DNA from: Paenibacillus cookii
GTDB taxonomy: Bacteria; Bacillota; Bacilli; Paenibacillales; Paenibacillaceae
DNA: 64,000 nt
Assembly (NCBI RefSeq): GCF_018333375.1
Contig: NZ_BORW01000012.1
Coordinates: 62,001-126,000, forward strand
Direction: 5' to 3'
Shown: positions 43,696 through 51,007 of the stretch, piece after piece
How the letters are laid out: every line of letters begins with the position of its first letter
Numbering within the stretch: position 1 is the first letter of the stretch
Translations under genes and position numbers: made by a program
The notes under the pieces: model-generated
Database searches by the model: none
What the model was told of the DNA's origin: nothing
The model's input: the letters and a program-made list of their open reading frames with translations, nothing else

Positions 43696-44772
43696 ATGAA
43701 GGTCGCATTATTCAGCTTGATGATGAACATCCCCAATGCCGTTACCGGCGAAACCTGGACGGCGCAGCAAAAGTTCCGGAACGTCATTCGCCAGGCCGTC
43801 CTCGCGGAAAAGCTCGGATTTGACGCTTACGGCGTCGGCGAGCGGCACGGCGCGCCGTTCCTATCCTCATCCCCCCCTGTCGTTCTGACCGCCATTGCGG
43901 CCCAAACGGCCCGCATCCGCCTGCTGACTACGGTGACGGTGCTGAGCGTGCTGGATCCGGTCCGGGTCGCCGAGGATTATGCGACGCTGGACCATCTGTC
44001 CGGAGGCCGGCTGGAGATGATTATCGGAAAGGGCAACGACCCGCGGCATTATCCGCTTTTCGGCATTACGGAAGAGGAGCAGTGGGAATCGATGGCGGAG
44101 CGTTACCGGCTGCTGAAACGATTATGGTCGGAGGAAAACGTATCGTGGGAAGGCAAATACCGCCCGCCCTTGGAGCAGGTGACGACATACCCCAGGCCTT
44201 ATCAGAAGGCGATACCGGTATGGCACGGCAGCGCGTCCAGCACGCTTTCGACGGAGCTGGCGGCACAGTTCGGGGAACCGATTTTCTCCTCGAATTCGTT
44301 CCATCCGCAAGCCAAATACAAAGCGCTGATCGACCATTACCGCGAGCGGCTTGCCCATTACGGGCATGATCCGGCGCGCGCCGTCGTCGGTGCCGGATCG
44401 GGCAGCCTGTATCTCGCAGCGACGACGGAGGAGGCGATCCGCCGTTATCGGCCGTACTACAATGCATTCAGCGCGACCGAATCCTCGAAGCATAACCAAT
44501 CGCCTTTCGTCAGCCTGGAGGACATGATCGATAACGGACCGGCTTTGATCGGCAGCCCGGAGCGGGTCATCGAGAAGGTGTTGAATTACCACGAAGCGTT
44601 TGGTCATCAGGTGCTGAGCATCAGCGTCGACGGACTGGCCGAATCGGAGCAGGAGGAGCAGCTGCAGCGTTTTGCCGAAGACGTGCTGCCCGTGCTCAAG
44701 CGGGAAATTCCAAGCGTGGTGTGGGAGCGCGGTCCGGTTTTGGCGGAAGAAGGGAAGGCGGTCGTTTCATAA
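43696..44772 (+). CDS. LLM-class flavin-dependent oxidoreductase (second)
   Basis: A 358-residue luciferase-like enzyme of a different branch from the one at 37669. It has FDAYGVGERHGAPFLSSSPPVVL, LDHLSGGRLEMIIGKGNDPRHYPLF and a conserved SASSTLSTELAAQ segment. It is the last gene of the sulfur cluster, 70 bases after the FMN reductase, and is followed by a terminator. Its substrate is unknown; it likely takes reduced flavin from the neighbouring reductase. Confidence 0.85.
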   Translation: MKVALFSLMMNIPNAVTGETWTAQQKFRNVIRQAVLAEKLGFDAYGVGERHGAPFLSSSPPVVLTAIAAQTARIRLLTTVTVLSVLDPVRVAEDYATLDHLSGGRLEMIIGKGNDPRHYPLFGITEEEQWESMAERYRLLKRLWSEENVSWEGKYRPPLEQVTTYPRPYQKAIPVWHGSASSTLSTELAAQFGEPIFSSNSFHPQAKYKALIDHYRERLAHYGHDPARAVVGAGSGSLYLAATTEEAIRRYRPYYNAFSATESSKHNQSPFVSLEDMIDNGPALIGSPERVIEKVLNYHEAFGHQVLSISVDGLAESEQEEQLQRFAEDVLPVLKREIPSVVWERGPVLAEEGKAVVS

Positions 44773-44784
44773 TCGGATGCAATC

Positions 44785-44816
44785 AAAGGCCCGCGGCGAT
44801 TCGCGGGTCTTTTTAG
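44785..44816 (+). terminator. Rho-independent terminator of the sulfur-salvage operon
   Basis: AGGCCCGCG pairs with CGCGGGTCT around GCGATT, followed by TTTTT. Confidence 0.8.
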
Positions 44817-44938
44817 GTATTTTTTATGATATTCAAGGGGATGCCCGGTTTGTTTTTTTTGCGATGAAATCCCCCTGAAATGCGAGGGACAAATCGGTTA
44901 CACTATTCGTATAGCGGATAAGCGAGGGAGGAGTGAAC

Positions 44939-45725
44939 ATGAACGAGGAAGAAGCCAAGTTAAAAACGACATTGCTGCATTTGCGGGCTGGGCGGAAAGG
45001 AAGCGGGGATGATCTGCACCCGGAGCAGCTGCTTCCGGACATGTTAAAGCATATCGGCAGCACCGATCCAGAACTTAGGGACGATTTGATCTACAGTACG
45101 ATTTGCCGCTGGACGAAGCAGCGGAACATTTCGCCTGCAGCTATGCGCAGGCTTTTGGTTTCCGCAATGGATAAGGATCATCTTTTTTTTCAGGATCGGG
45201 GAAAAGGGGACGGATTCGGTATTTACCCGGTCTTTTTCGGCGCTTATTCTCCCCGTAGCGGTGTATATGCATAAACAGACCCCTTTTTTGCAGAAAGATG
45301 AATTGCAAGCCATGAATACAAAGCTCATTCAGTACCTGGATTTGGAGGCGGATTTGAGAGGTTACGTGGAGGGGAGAGGCTGGGCTCATGCGGCGGCGCA
45401 TGCCGCGGACGGCTTCGAATCGCTTGCGGGATTGGAGCCGATGACGGGCTCGGATTTGCTGAGGATGCTGGAAGCGATCCGAAATAAGGTTTGCATCGGC
45501 AGCTACCTGTACATGAACGATGAAGACGAGCGCTTTGCCAACGCGGCAACGGTCATATTGATGCGCAACGCCGTGGCGGACGATGATATTGCTGACTGGA
45601 TAAGCAAGATTGCCCGTGCCCCTTTGGCCGGCAGCATGACGGAGAACGAGACCTTGCGGGCCAACACGAAGCATTTTTTGCGCAGCTTGTATTTCAAAAT
45701 GCTGAAAGAACCAGCAGTTGCTTAA
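44939..45725 (+). pseudogene. DUF2785 family protein gene split by a frameshift
   Basis: Two overlapping frames together encode one DUF2785-type protein of about 260 residues. Frame one (44939 to about 45208) gives ...STDPELRDDLIYSTICRW...DKDHLFFQDRGKG. Frame two resumes at 45210 as TDSVFTRSFSALILPVAVYMHKQ and runs to 45725 (...DLEADLRGYVEGRGWAHAAAHAAD...). The junction is a run of four Gs at 45206-45209; one G fewer would restore the frame. It is either a real one-base insertion or a homopolymer sequencing error. GAGGGAGGAG precedes the ATG. Family function is unknown. Confidence 0.82.
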
Positions 45726-45805
45726 GTATACGTCTTTTCTATTGGAGCAATTGGCTGGGTAGCTGAAATCAAGATACGGAAAATCAAGCGAAGGGAGGAA
45801 CGAAC

Positions 45806-46366
45806 ATGACCAAGATCGAGTTATCGCCGGAGCAACGCGAAGGACTGCTCAAAACATTAAAAGCCCGTTTCGAAAAAAACATGAGCCGCCATACGGGTCT
45901 TGAATGGGCAGACGTACAAGCAAAACTCGAAGCAAATCCGGAAAAACTGTGGCCGCTCCATGAAATGGAAGCAACCGGCGGAGAGCCGGATGTTGTGGGT
46001 TATGACAGCAAGACGGGCGAATACATTTTTTACGATTGTTCGACCGAAAGCCCGAAAGGCAGGAGAAGCGTTTGTTACGACCGGGAAGCGCTGGAGTCCA
46101 GGAAAGAACATAAACCGAAAAACAGTGCTGTCGACATGGCCGCTGCCATGGGCATTGAGCTGTTAACGGAAGAGCAATACCGGGAACTGCAGCAGCTGGG
46201 CGATTTCGATATGAAGACGTCGAGCTGGGTGCTAACCCCCGAAAGGATTAGAAAACTCGGCGGGGCCCTCTTTTGCGACCGTCGCTACGACACGGTCTTC
46301 GTGTACCACAACGGGGCAGAATCCTACTATGCCGCAAGAGGGTTCCGCGGCTCGCTAAGGGTCTGA
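45806..46366 (+). CDS. DUF4256 domain protein
   Basis: A 186-residue soluble protein whose family start and core match DUF4256: LKARFEKNMSRHTGLEWADVQAKLE, then LWPLHEMEATGGEPDVV and YIFYDCSTESPKGRRSVCYDREALE. The function of the family is unknown. GAAGGGAGGAACG precedes the ATG. It stands alone between the frameshifted DUF2785 gene and a minus-strand hydrolase. Confidence 0.85.
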   Translation: MTKIELSPEQREGLLKTLKARFEKNMSRHTGLEWADVQAKLEANPEKLWPLHEMEATGGEPDVVGYDSKTGEYIFYDCSTESPKGRRSVCYDREALESRKEHKPKNSAVDMAAAMGIELLTEEQYRELQQLGDFDMKTSSWVLTPERIRKLGGALFCDRRYDTVFVYHNGAESYYAARGFRGSLRV

Positions 46367-46705
46367 ATGTTGGCGGCGGGTCGGCGCGCCGTCCGCAGGT
46401 CAACCGATACCATCAATGGAAAAGGGAATGTGCTGGAGAAGGTCTTTTGGGGACGTTCTCTTTTTGTTTGGCCTGACCAGAAATAAGCTCCAGTTGCGGA
46501 GTTGGATGCTTAAGAGAGTCTGATCGAGCGTTTGCGATGCAAAAAGCGTTTGGGGAACGCCGGAGCGGCCGCAATTTTAATGAAGAAAAAAACCGCTCGG
46601 CTCCATGAAGCTCCTCTCGCCTGACGGCAGTACAGCGCGCATCATGGAACCTTCGCATTTGGAACCGGCGCCTTGACACGATGGCTTCGGAGCCGCCGGA
46701 TGATT
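46367..46705. other. Intergenic region, weak terminator only
   Basis: 339 bases between convergent genes. A short hairpin GAGAAGGTC...GACGTTCTC followed by TTTTTG lies at 46436-46466 and could end the DUF4256 transcript. Other open frames here have no ribosome binding site or recognisable composition. I see no RNA gene. Confidence 0.5.
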
Positions 46706-47443
46706 TCACGACGCGGGGAGCCCGTCGAGAAACCGGAGAAGAATCGCGGACAGCTCGTCGGGATGGCTCAGCATGGGCAAATGCCCCGAGTTTATAGCCG
46801 CAGTCATGCAGCCGTCAAGGTTCTGGATCATCCGTTCCTGCAGCTTCGCCGGGAGTTCCCGATCCTGCTCAAGTCTAACGTATAGCGAGGGAATTCCGGC
46901 AGGCCAATGAGCATTTATTTTATCGGTATAGATGCGAAGGGGCTCAGGCGTGAAATGCTTTGCGATCTCCCCAGCCTGTTCCGGCGACAGGCCGCTGCAC
47001 AGGCTTTTGCGAATCGCCTGCTCCGGCGGCCTCGTTCCGAACGTGCGCATTAACGCCGCCATGAGGATGCGTTGGGCCGGCGGGAATACGGAAAGAAAGG
47101 AACCGCCGTCCGCAGGGATGACCGCACCAACCGCCGCCAAACCGGCCACCTGCTCCCGGCGGTCCGCGGCAATCCGCAATGCGGGAACGCCGCCGAGCGA
47201 ATGCGCGACGAGGATAAAGCGCTCCACGCCCCAGCGATCGATCTGGTTGTTGATGTCCGCGATGTAGTCATGAAGCGACATCTTTTGCCTAATGGCATCT
47301 TCGGCTTGGCGAAAAGGAAAATCGATAGACAAACAGGGAACCGGAAGCCGATGCATAACCTGTTTCCAAATACCGCCGTTTAATCCGGCGCCGTGAATGA
47401 ATACATATCCGGTTTGGGAGCCGGAATGATCGAATTTTTTCAT
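46706..47443 (-). CDS. Alpha/beta hydrolase
   Basis: A 245-residue hydrolase. The oxyanion segment is YVFIHGAGLNGGIWKQV; the nucleophile elbow is LVAHSLGGVP (Ser), and the C-terminal His is in INSGHLPMLSHPDELS. Asp is likely in the LEQDRELP segment. This is the esterase/haloperoxidase-like group of small serine hydrolases, substrate unknown. AGGAGG is about 8 bases before the ATG. It diverges from tsaE. Confidence 0.85.
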   Translation of the reverse strand: MKKFDHSGSQTGYVFIHGAGLNGGIWKQVMHRLPVPCLSIDFPFRQAEDAIRQKMSLHDYIADINNQIDRWGVERFILVAHSLGGVPALRIAADRREQVAGLAAVGAVIPADGGSFLSVFPPAQRILMAALMRTFGTRPPEQAIRKSLCSGLSPEQAGEIAKHFTPEPLRIYTDKINAHWPAGIPSLYVRLEQDRELPAKLQERMIQNLDGCMTAAINSGHLPMLSHPDELSAILLRFLDGLPAS

Positions 47444-47653
47444 AAAAAGTCCTCCTAAGCATGTTGGGTTTGGTGATGGGTCAATCCTTTGTTAACATCA
47501 TACGACCGCTTCCCTGACAAAACCGGTCAGTGAAGTTCGGCCGTGCCGAAAATCGGGAAGATGGTCCCGTCCGTCCTTGCGGCAGCGAATACAGACCGAT
47601 ATAATTAAGGACAAGTTCATGCAAGGAATTGAAACCGAAGGTGGGTCAAGGTA

Positions 47654-48148
47654 TTGGAACAGATTCAAAACGGGGAACCGTTTGTGTATACCTCTCTTCG
47701 TCCGCAGGATACCGAAGCGCTGGCGGCATGGCTGGCAAAAGCGGCGGTTCCCGGGACGGTCATCGGATTGGACGGAGATTTGGGAGCGGGCAAAACCGCT
47801 TTTTCGCAATTTTTCGCCAAACATTTGGGCGTCAAGGGCGTCGTCAACAGCCCGACCTTTACGATCATTAAAGAATATGAGGGGCGCCTGCCTTTCTACC
47901 ATATGGATGTGTACCGGGTGTCTTTGGAGGAAGCGGAGGACCTGGGGCTTGACGAATATTTTTACGGCAGCGGGGTCAGCCTCGTCGAATGGTCGCAAAT
48001 CGTCCGGGAGCTGCTGCCGGAGCAGCATCTGCATTTGTATATCGAGACGGTCGGCGAGACGGAGCGGAAAATTACGTTGCAGGGCTTTGGGCAGCCATAT
48101 GAGGAATGGTGCGGAAGCCTGAAACAGAATGGAGTCTTTCAGGAATGA
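47654..48148 (+). CDS. tsaE: tRNA N6-threonylcarbamoyladenosine biosynthesis ATPase TsaE
   Basis: A 164-residue P-loop ATPase needed for t6A37 formation together with TsaB and TsaD. Walker A reads GDLGAGKTAFSQ, and the VNSPTFTIIKEYEG and FYHMDVYRV motifs are diagnostic. The start is a TTG at 47654, with AAGGTGGG about 8 bases before. It overlaps tsaB by ATGA. Equivalent to ydiB of B. subtilis. Confidence 0.93.
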   Translation: MEQIQNGEPFVYTSLRPQDTEALAAWLAKAAVPGTVIGLDGDLGAGKTAFSQFFAKHLGVKGVVNSPTFTIIKEYEGRLPFYHMDVYRVSLEEAEDLGLDEYFYGSGVSLVEWSQIVRELLPEQHLHLYIETVGETERKITLQGFGQPYEEWCGSLKQNGVFQE

Positions 48149-48915
48149 ATCAACCACAAACACAGCCGCTGAAGCGGTTTTTGGCGTTGGATACGTCGAC
48201 CGCTTGCCTTGCGCTTGCGGTGATGGAAAACGATAAGGTGCTCTATACGATCAAGGCTGCGGGAGAACGGAACCATTCGGTGCATTTGCTGCCGCTGGTT
48301 CAAAAAGGTCTGAGCGAAGCCGGAGTGGACGCATCCGCTTTGAACGGGATTGCGGTAGGGATCGGGCCGGGTTCGTATACGGGGACGCGGATTGCGGTAA
48401 CCGCCGCCAAGACGTTGGCGTGGGCGTGGAACATTCCCGTCGCGGGCATTTCCAGCCTGCACGCCTTGGCATGGAGCGGCCTTCTAACGGCGGCTGCAGC
48501 AAGCACGGGCATAAACTGGGTGATCCCGATGATGGATGCCCGTCGCGGTCAGGCGTACACGGCATTGTTTCGGGCCAGAGGCACAGAGATGCCGGCGCGC
48601 CTGCAAGAAGACGCCATTCGTCTGATGGAAAGCTGGGTCGGCGAAATCGGGCGGATCTGGAACGAAACGCCGGCGGAGGAACAACCGGATGGCGTCTGGT
48701 TCGTCGGGGATGCCGGAAAACACGAACCCGCCATCGAACGTCTGCGCGCCCTGCTGGGAGACCGTCTTCATACCGTCGCTTGCGATATGGAGGGGGAACC
48801 GGTGGGCCGTTTGGGGTCTGACCGGCTGATGCAGGGAATCACCGACGACGTGCACGCGCTCGTGCCGAATTATACGCAGCTGGCGGAAGCTGAAAAGCTC
48901 CTGCGGAAGCCGTGA
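48145..48915 (+). CDS. tsaB: tRNA threonylcarbamoyladenosine biosynthesis protein TsaB
   Basis: A 256-residue ASKHA-fold protein that forms a heterodimer with TsaD. It has FLALDTSTACLALAV at the N-terminus and the GVGIGPGSYTGTRIAVTAAKTLAWAW-type core (GIGPGSYTG). It has a start overlapping the tsaE stop by ATGA, so it is translationally coupled. An upstream in-frame start inside tsaE is not supported. Equivalent to ydiC. Confidence 0.93.
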   Translation: MNQPQTQPLKRFLALDTSTACLALAVMENDKVLYTIKAAGERNHSVHLLPLVQKGLSEAGVDASALNGIAVGIGPGSYTGTRIAVTAAKTLAWAWNIPVAGISSLHALAWSGLLTAAAASTGINWVIPMMDARRGQAYTALFRARGTEMPARLQEDAIRLMESWVGEIGRIWNETPAEEQPDGVWFVGDAGKHEPAIERLRALLGDRLHTVACDMEGEPVGRLGSDRLMQGITDDVHALVPNYTQLAEAEKLLRKP

Positions 48916-48931
48916 AGGGAGTTCGATAGTC

Positions 48932-49450
48932 ATGGAGCAGGAGATGTATCCGAATCACGAAGGATTGTCCTTCCGCCAGATGGCGGTGGACGATATCCCG
49001 GATGTCATGGTGATCGAACATGAATCGTTTACGCTCCCCTGGACGGAGGAAGCATTCCGAAACGAGCTGACCCAGAACCATTTTGCGCGATACATGATCA
49101 TGCAATATTTGGGACAGCCCGTAGGGTATGCCGGCATGTGGACCGTGATCGACGAAGCGCATGTGACCAACATCGCCGTTCTGCGGGCGTACCGCGGGCG
49201 GAAATGGGGGGAGCGCCTTTTGCGCGAACTGATGAAAACCGCCTCAGATCTGGGCATGCAGCGGATGACGCTTGAAGTCAGAGTGTCGAATGAAGTTGCG
49301 CAGAATTTATATCGTAAGCTGGGATTTAAGCCTGCAGGTCTCCGCAAAGGTTATTATTCGGACAACCAGGAGGATGCCTTGATCATGTGGGCGGAACTGC
49401 CTGAGCGCGGCAGCGCGCAGGGAAGTAGGGAAGGAAGCGAAACGTACTGA
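48932..49450 (+). CDS. rimI: Ribosomal protein bS18-alanine N-acetyltransferase RimI
   Basis: A 172-residue GNAT protein: LSFRQMAVDDIPDVMVIEHESFTLPWTEEAF, then VTNIAVLRAYRGRKWGERLL and LEVRVSNEVAQNLYRKLGF, the RimI pattern. The fusion-free copy sits between tsaB and tsaD, as ydiD does in B. subtilis. Its stop codon overlaps the tsaD start (TGATG). A short polar C-terminal tail is present. Confidence 0.9.
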   Translation: MEQEMYPNHEGLSFRQMAVDDIPDVMVIEHESFTLPWTEEAFRNELTQNHFARYMIMQYLGQPVGYAGMWTVIDEAHVTNIAVLRAYRGRKWGERLLRELMKTASDLGMQRMTLEVRVSNEVAQNLYRKLGFKPAGLRKGYYSDNQEDALIMWAELPERGSAQGSREGSETY

Positions 49451-50499
49451 TGAGTGAAATTCATAACGAGTTGGAATCCTGCTATATATTGGCGGTCGAA
49501 ACCAGCTGCGACGAGACTTCGGTGGCTGTCGTCAAGGACGGCAAAGAGGTTCTCAGCAACTTGATCGCCAGCCAGGTCGAAACCCATAAAGCCTTCGGCG
49601 GCGTCGTACCCGAGGTTGCCTCGCGCAAGCATGTCGAAAATGTTACGCTGATGCTGGAAGAAGCGGTGCGCAAAGCCGGCATCGGCCTAAACGATCTGTC
49701 GGCAATCGCCGTGACGCAAGGTCCGGGGCTGGTCGGCGCCCTGCTGGTCGGCGTCGTCGCGGCCACGAGCCTGTCGCTGGCGCTGAACAAGCCGCTGATC
49801 GGCACCCATCATATCGCCGGGCATATTTATGCCAACCGCCTTGTGGCGAATTTGGAATATCCGTGCATGGCATTGGTCGTTTCCGGCGGGCACACGGAGC
49901 TTGTCTACATGAAGTCCGAAGGAAACTTCGAGGTGATCGGGCGGACCCGGGACGATGCCGTCGGCGAGGCGTATGACAAAGTCGCGCGGGCGATCGGCTT
50001 TCCGTACCCCGGCGGGCCTCACGTGGACCGTCTCGCCCTGGAGGCGGAGGAGGCGGTGGATTTGCCGCGGGTATGGCTGGAGCCGGATTCCTACGATTTC
50101 AGCTTCAGCGGCTTGAAATCCGCGGTGCTGAACGTCGTCAACCAGCGCAAAATGCGCGGGGAGCCTATTCTGGAAAGCGCCATAGCACGCGGTTTCCAGG
50201 AATCGGTCGTCGAGGTGCTGGTCACGAAGGCCATCCGGGCGGTCAGAGCCTATGAGGCCAAACAGCTGCTGCTCTGCGGCGGCGTCGCCGCAAACCGCGG
50301 ACTGCGCCAAGAACTGGAGCGGCAGTGCCGCGAGGAAGGCATCGAGCTCATCATTCCGCCTTTCGAATATTGTACCGACAACGCGGCCATGATCGGCGCT
50401 GCAGCCTATTTGAAGTGGAAAAAGGGGCAATTCGCCGGTTTGGACCTGAAGGCGATGCCGCAATTTTCGCTTGAAGCATGGTCGGTTCAGGAGTCCTGA
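49450..50499 (+). CDS. tsaD: tRNA N6-adenosine threonylcarbamoyltransferase TsaD
   Basis: A 349-residue catalytic subunit transferring the threonylcarbamoyl group to A37 of ANN-decoding tRNAs. It has ILAVETSCDETSVAVV, the metal-binding HHIAGH motif near residue 117, ALVVSGGHTELV, and the C-terminal LLCGGVAANRGLR and CTDNAAMIGAA motifs. It is coupled to rimI by TGATG. The gene was formerly called gcp (ydiE in B. subtilis). A dense cluster of DnaA boxes follows it. Confidence 0.95.
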   Translation: MSEIHNELESCYILAVETSCDETSVAVVKDGKEVLSNLIASQVETHKAFGGVVPEVASRKHVENVTLMLEEAVRKAGIGLNDLSAIAVTQGPGLVGALLVGVVAATSLSLALNKPLIGTHHIAGHIYANRLVANLEYPCMALVVSGGHTELVYMKSEGNFEVIGRTRDDAVGEAYDKVARAIGFPYPGGPHVDRLALEAEEAVDLPRVWLEPDSYDFSFSGLKSAVLNVVNQRKMRGEPILESAIARGFQESVVEVLVTKAIRAVRAYEAKQLLLCGGVAANRGLRQELERQCREEGIELIIPPFEYCTDNAAMIGAAAYLKWKKGQFAGLDLKAMPQFSLEAWSVQES

Positions 50500-50521
50500 T
50501 CGAGCTTGTCCGCAAACGCGG

Positions 50522-50554
50522 CTGCCTGCAGTAGCGAGGTACAGTCTGCAGGCA
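50522..50554 (+). repeat. Perfect 10-bp stem-loop after tsaD
   Basis: CTGCCTGCAG at 50522-50531 and CTGCAGGCAG at 50545-50554 are separated by 13 bases. No T-run follows. It may stabilise the 3' end of the mRNA. Confidence 0.5.
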
Positions 50555-50596
50555 GATGAAGATCGGCAAGAAGCACCGATATAGCGCAGAAGCTCA

Positions 50597-50629
50597 TGCC
50601 CGTACTTGGCAACAAGTACGGGCTTTTTT
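50597..50629 (+). terminator. Rho-independent terminator of the tsaE-tsaD operon
   Basis: GCCCGTACTTG pairs with CAAGTACGGGC around a GCAA tetraloop-like sequence, followed by six Ts. Confidence 0.88.
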
Positions 50630-50657
50630 GCAGCATTCGACAAAGTTTTTGTCAAGT

Positions 50658-50917
50658 TGTGGACAAGATTATCCACATATTCGAGTAAATTTGTGTACAA
50701 ACCCGCTATGGATGCGAAAACCGTTGATTTCAAAGGGCTTTGAAAACGTGGATATGATTTTCATTTGGGACCTTTAAAAACTGTGGATAATGTGGATAGT
50801 TTAGTGGATAATAGTGGATATTCATTAAAAAGATGAATTTAATCCATAAAAAACGGCCCTGAGGGCCATTTTTTCAACCAGGTTATGCACCGTTTATGTG
50901 GATAATCCTGTGAATAA
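50658..50917. promoter_or_regulatory. Cluster of DnaA boxes
   Basis: In 260 bases there are three perfect TTATCCACA boxes (50669-50677 on plus; 50782-50790 and 50897-50905 on minus). Four more match 8 of 9 (50658-50666, 50791-50799, 50803-50811, 50909-50917), and 50813-50821 and 50747-50755 match 7 of 9. There is no dnaA or dnaN gene nearby, so this is not a normal oriC. It probably titrates DnaA or regulates nearby genes. Confidence 0.75.
50848..50875. terminator. Bidirectional terminator inside the DnaA-box region
   Basis: GGCCC-TGA-GGGCC is flanked by a run of As before and a run of Ts after, so it can end the minus-strand ydiF transcript as well as read-through from tsaD. Confidence 0.75.
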
Positions 50918-51007
50918 TTGAATTGAACCGAAATTTAAAAAGTTTTGTGAATTTGACAAATTAAATTTTGTTGATCTCAAAGACCTAATCAAAAAGTCCT
51001 GGCCGCA

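Noticed and set aside
46413-46709. A 98-codon minus-strand frame downstream of the alpha/beta hydrolase
   Set aside because: No ribosome binding site, composition unlike neighbouring genes, and it overlaps a terminator-like hairpin.
50658-50917. The DnaA-box cluster as the chromosomal origin oriC
   Set aside because: No dnaA, dnaN, recF or rpmH genes are near, and the context matches the tsaD locus instead.
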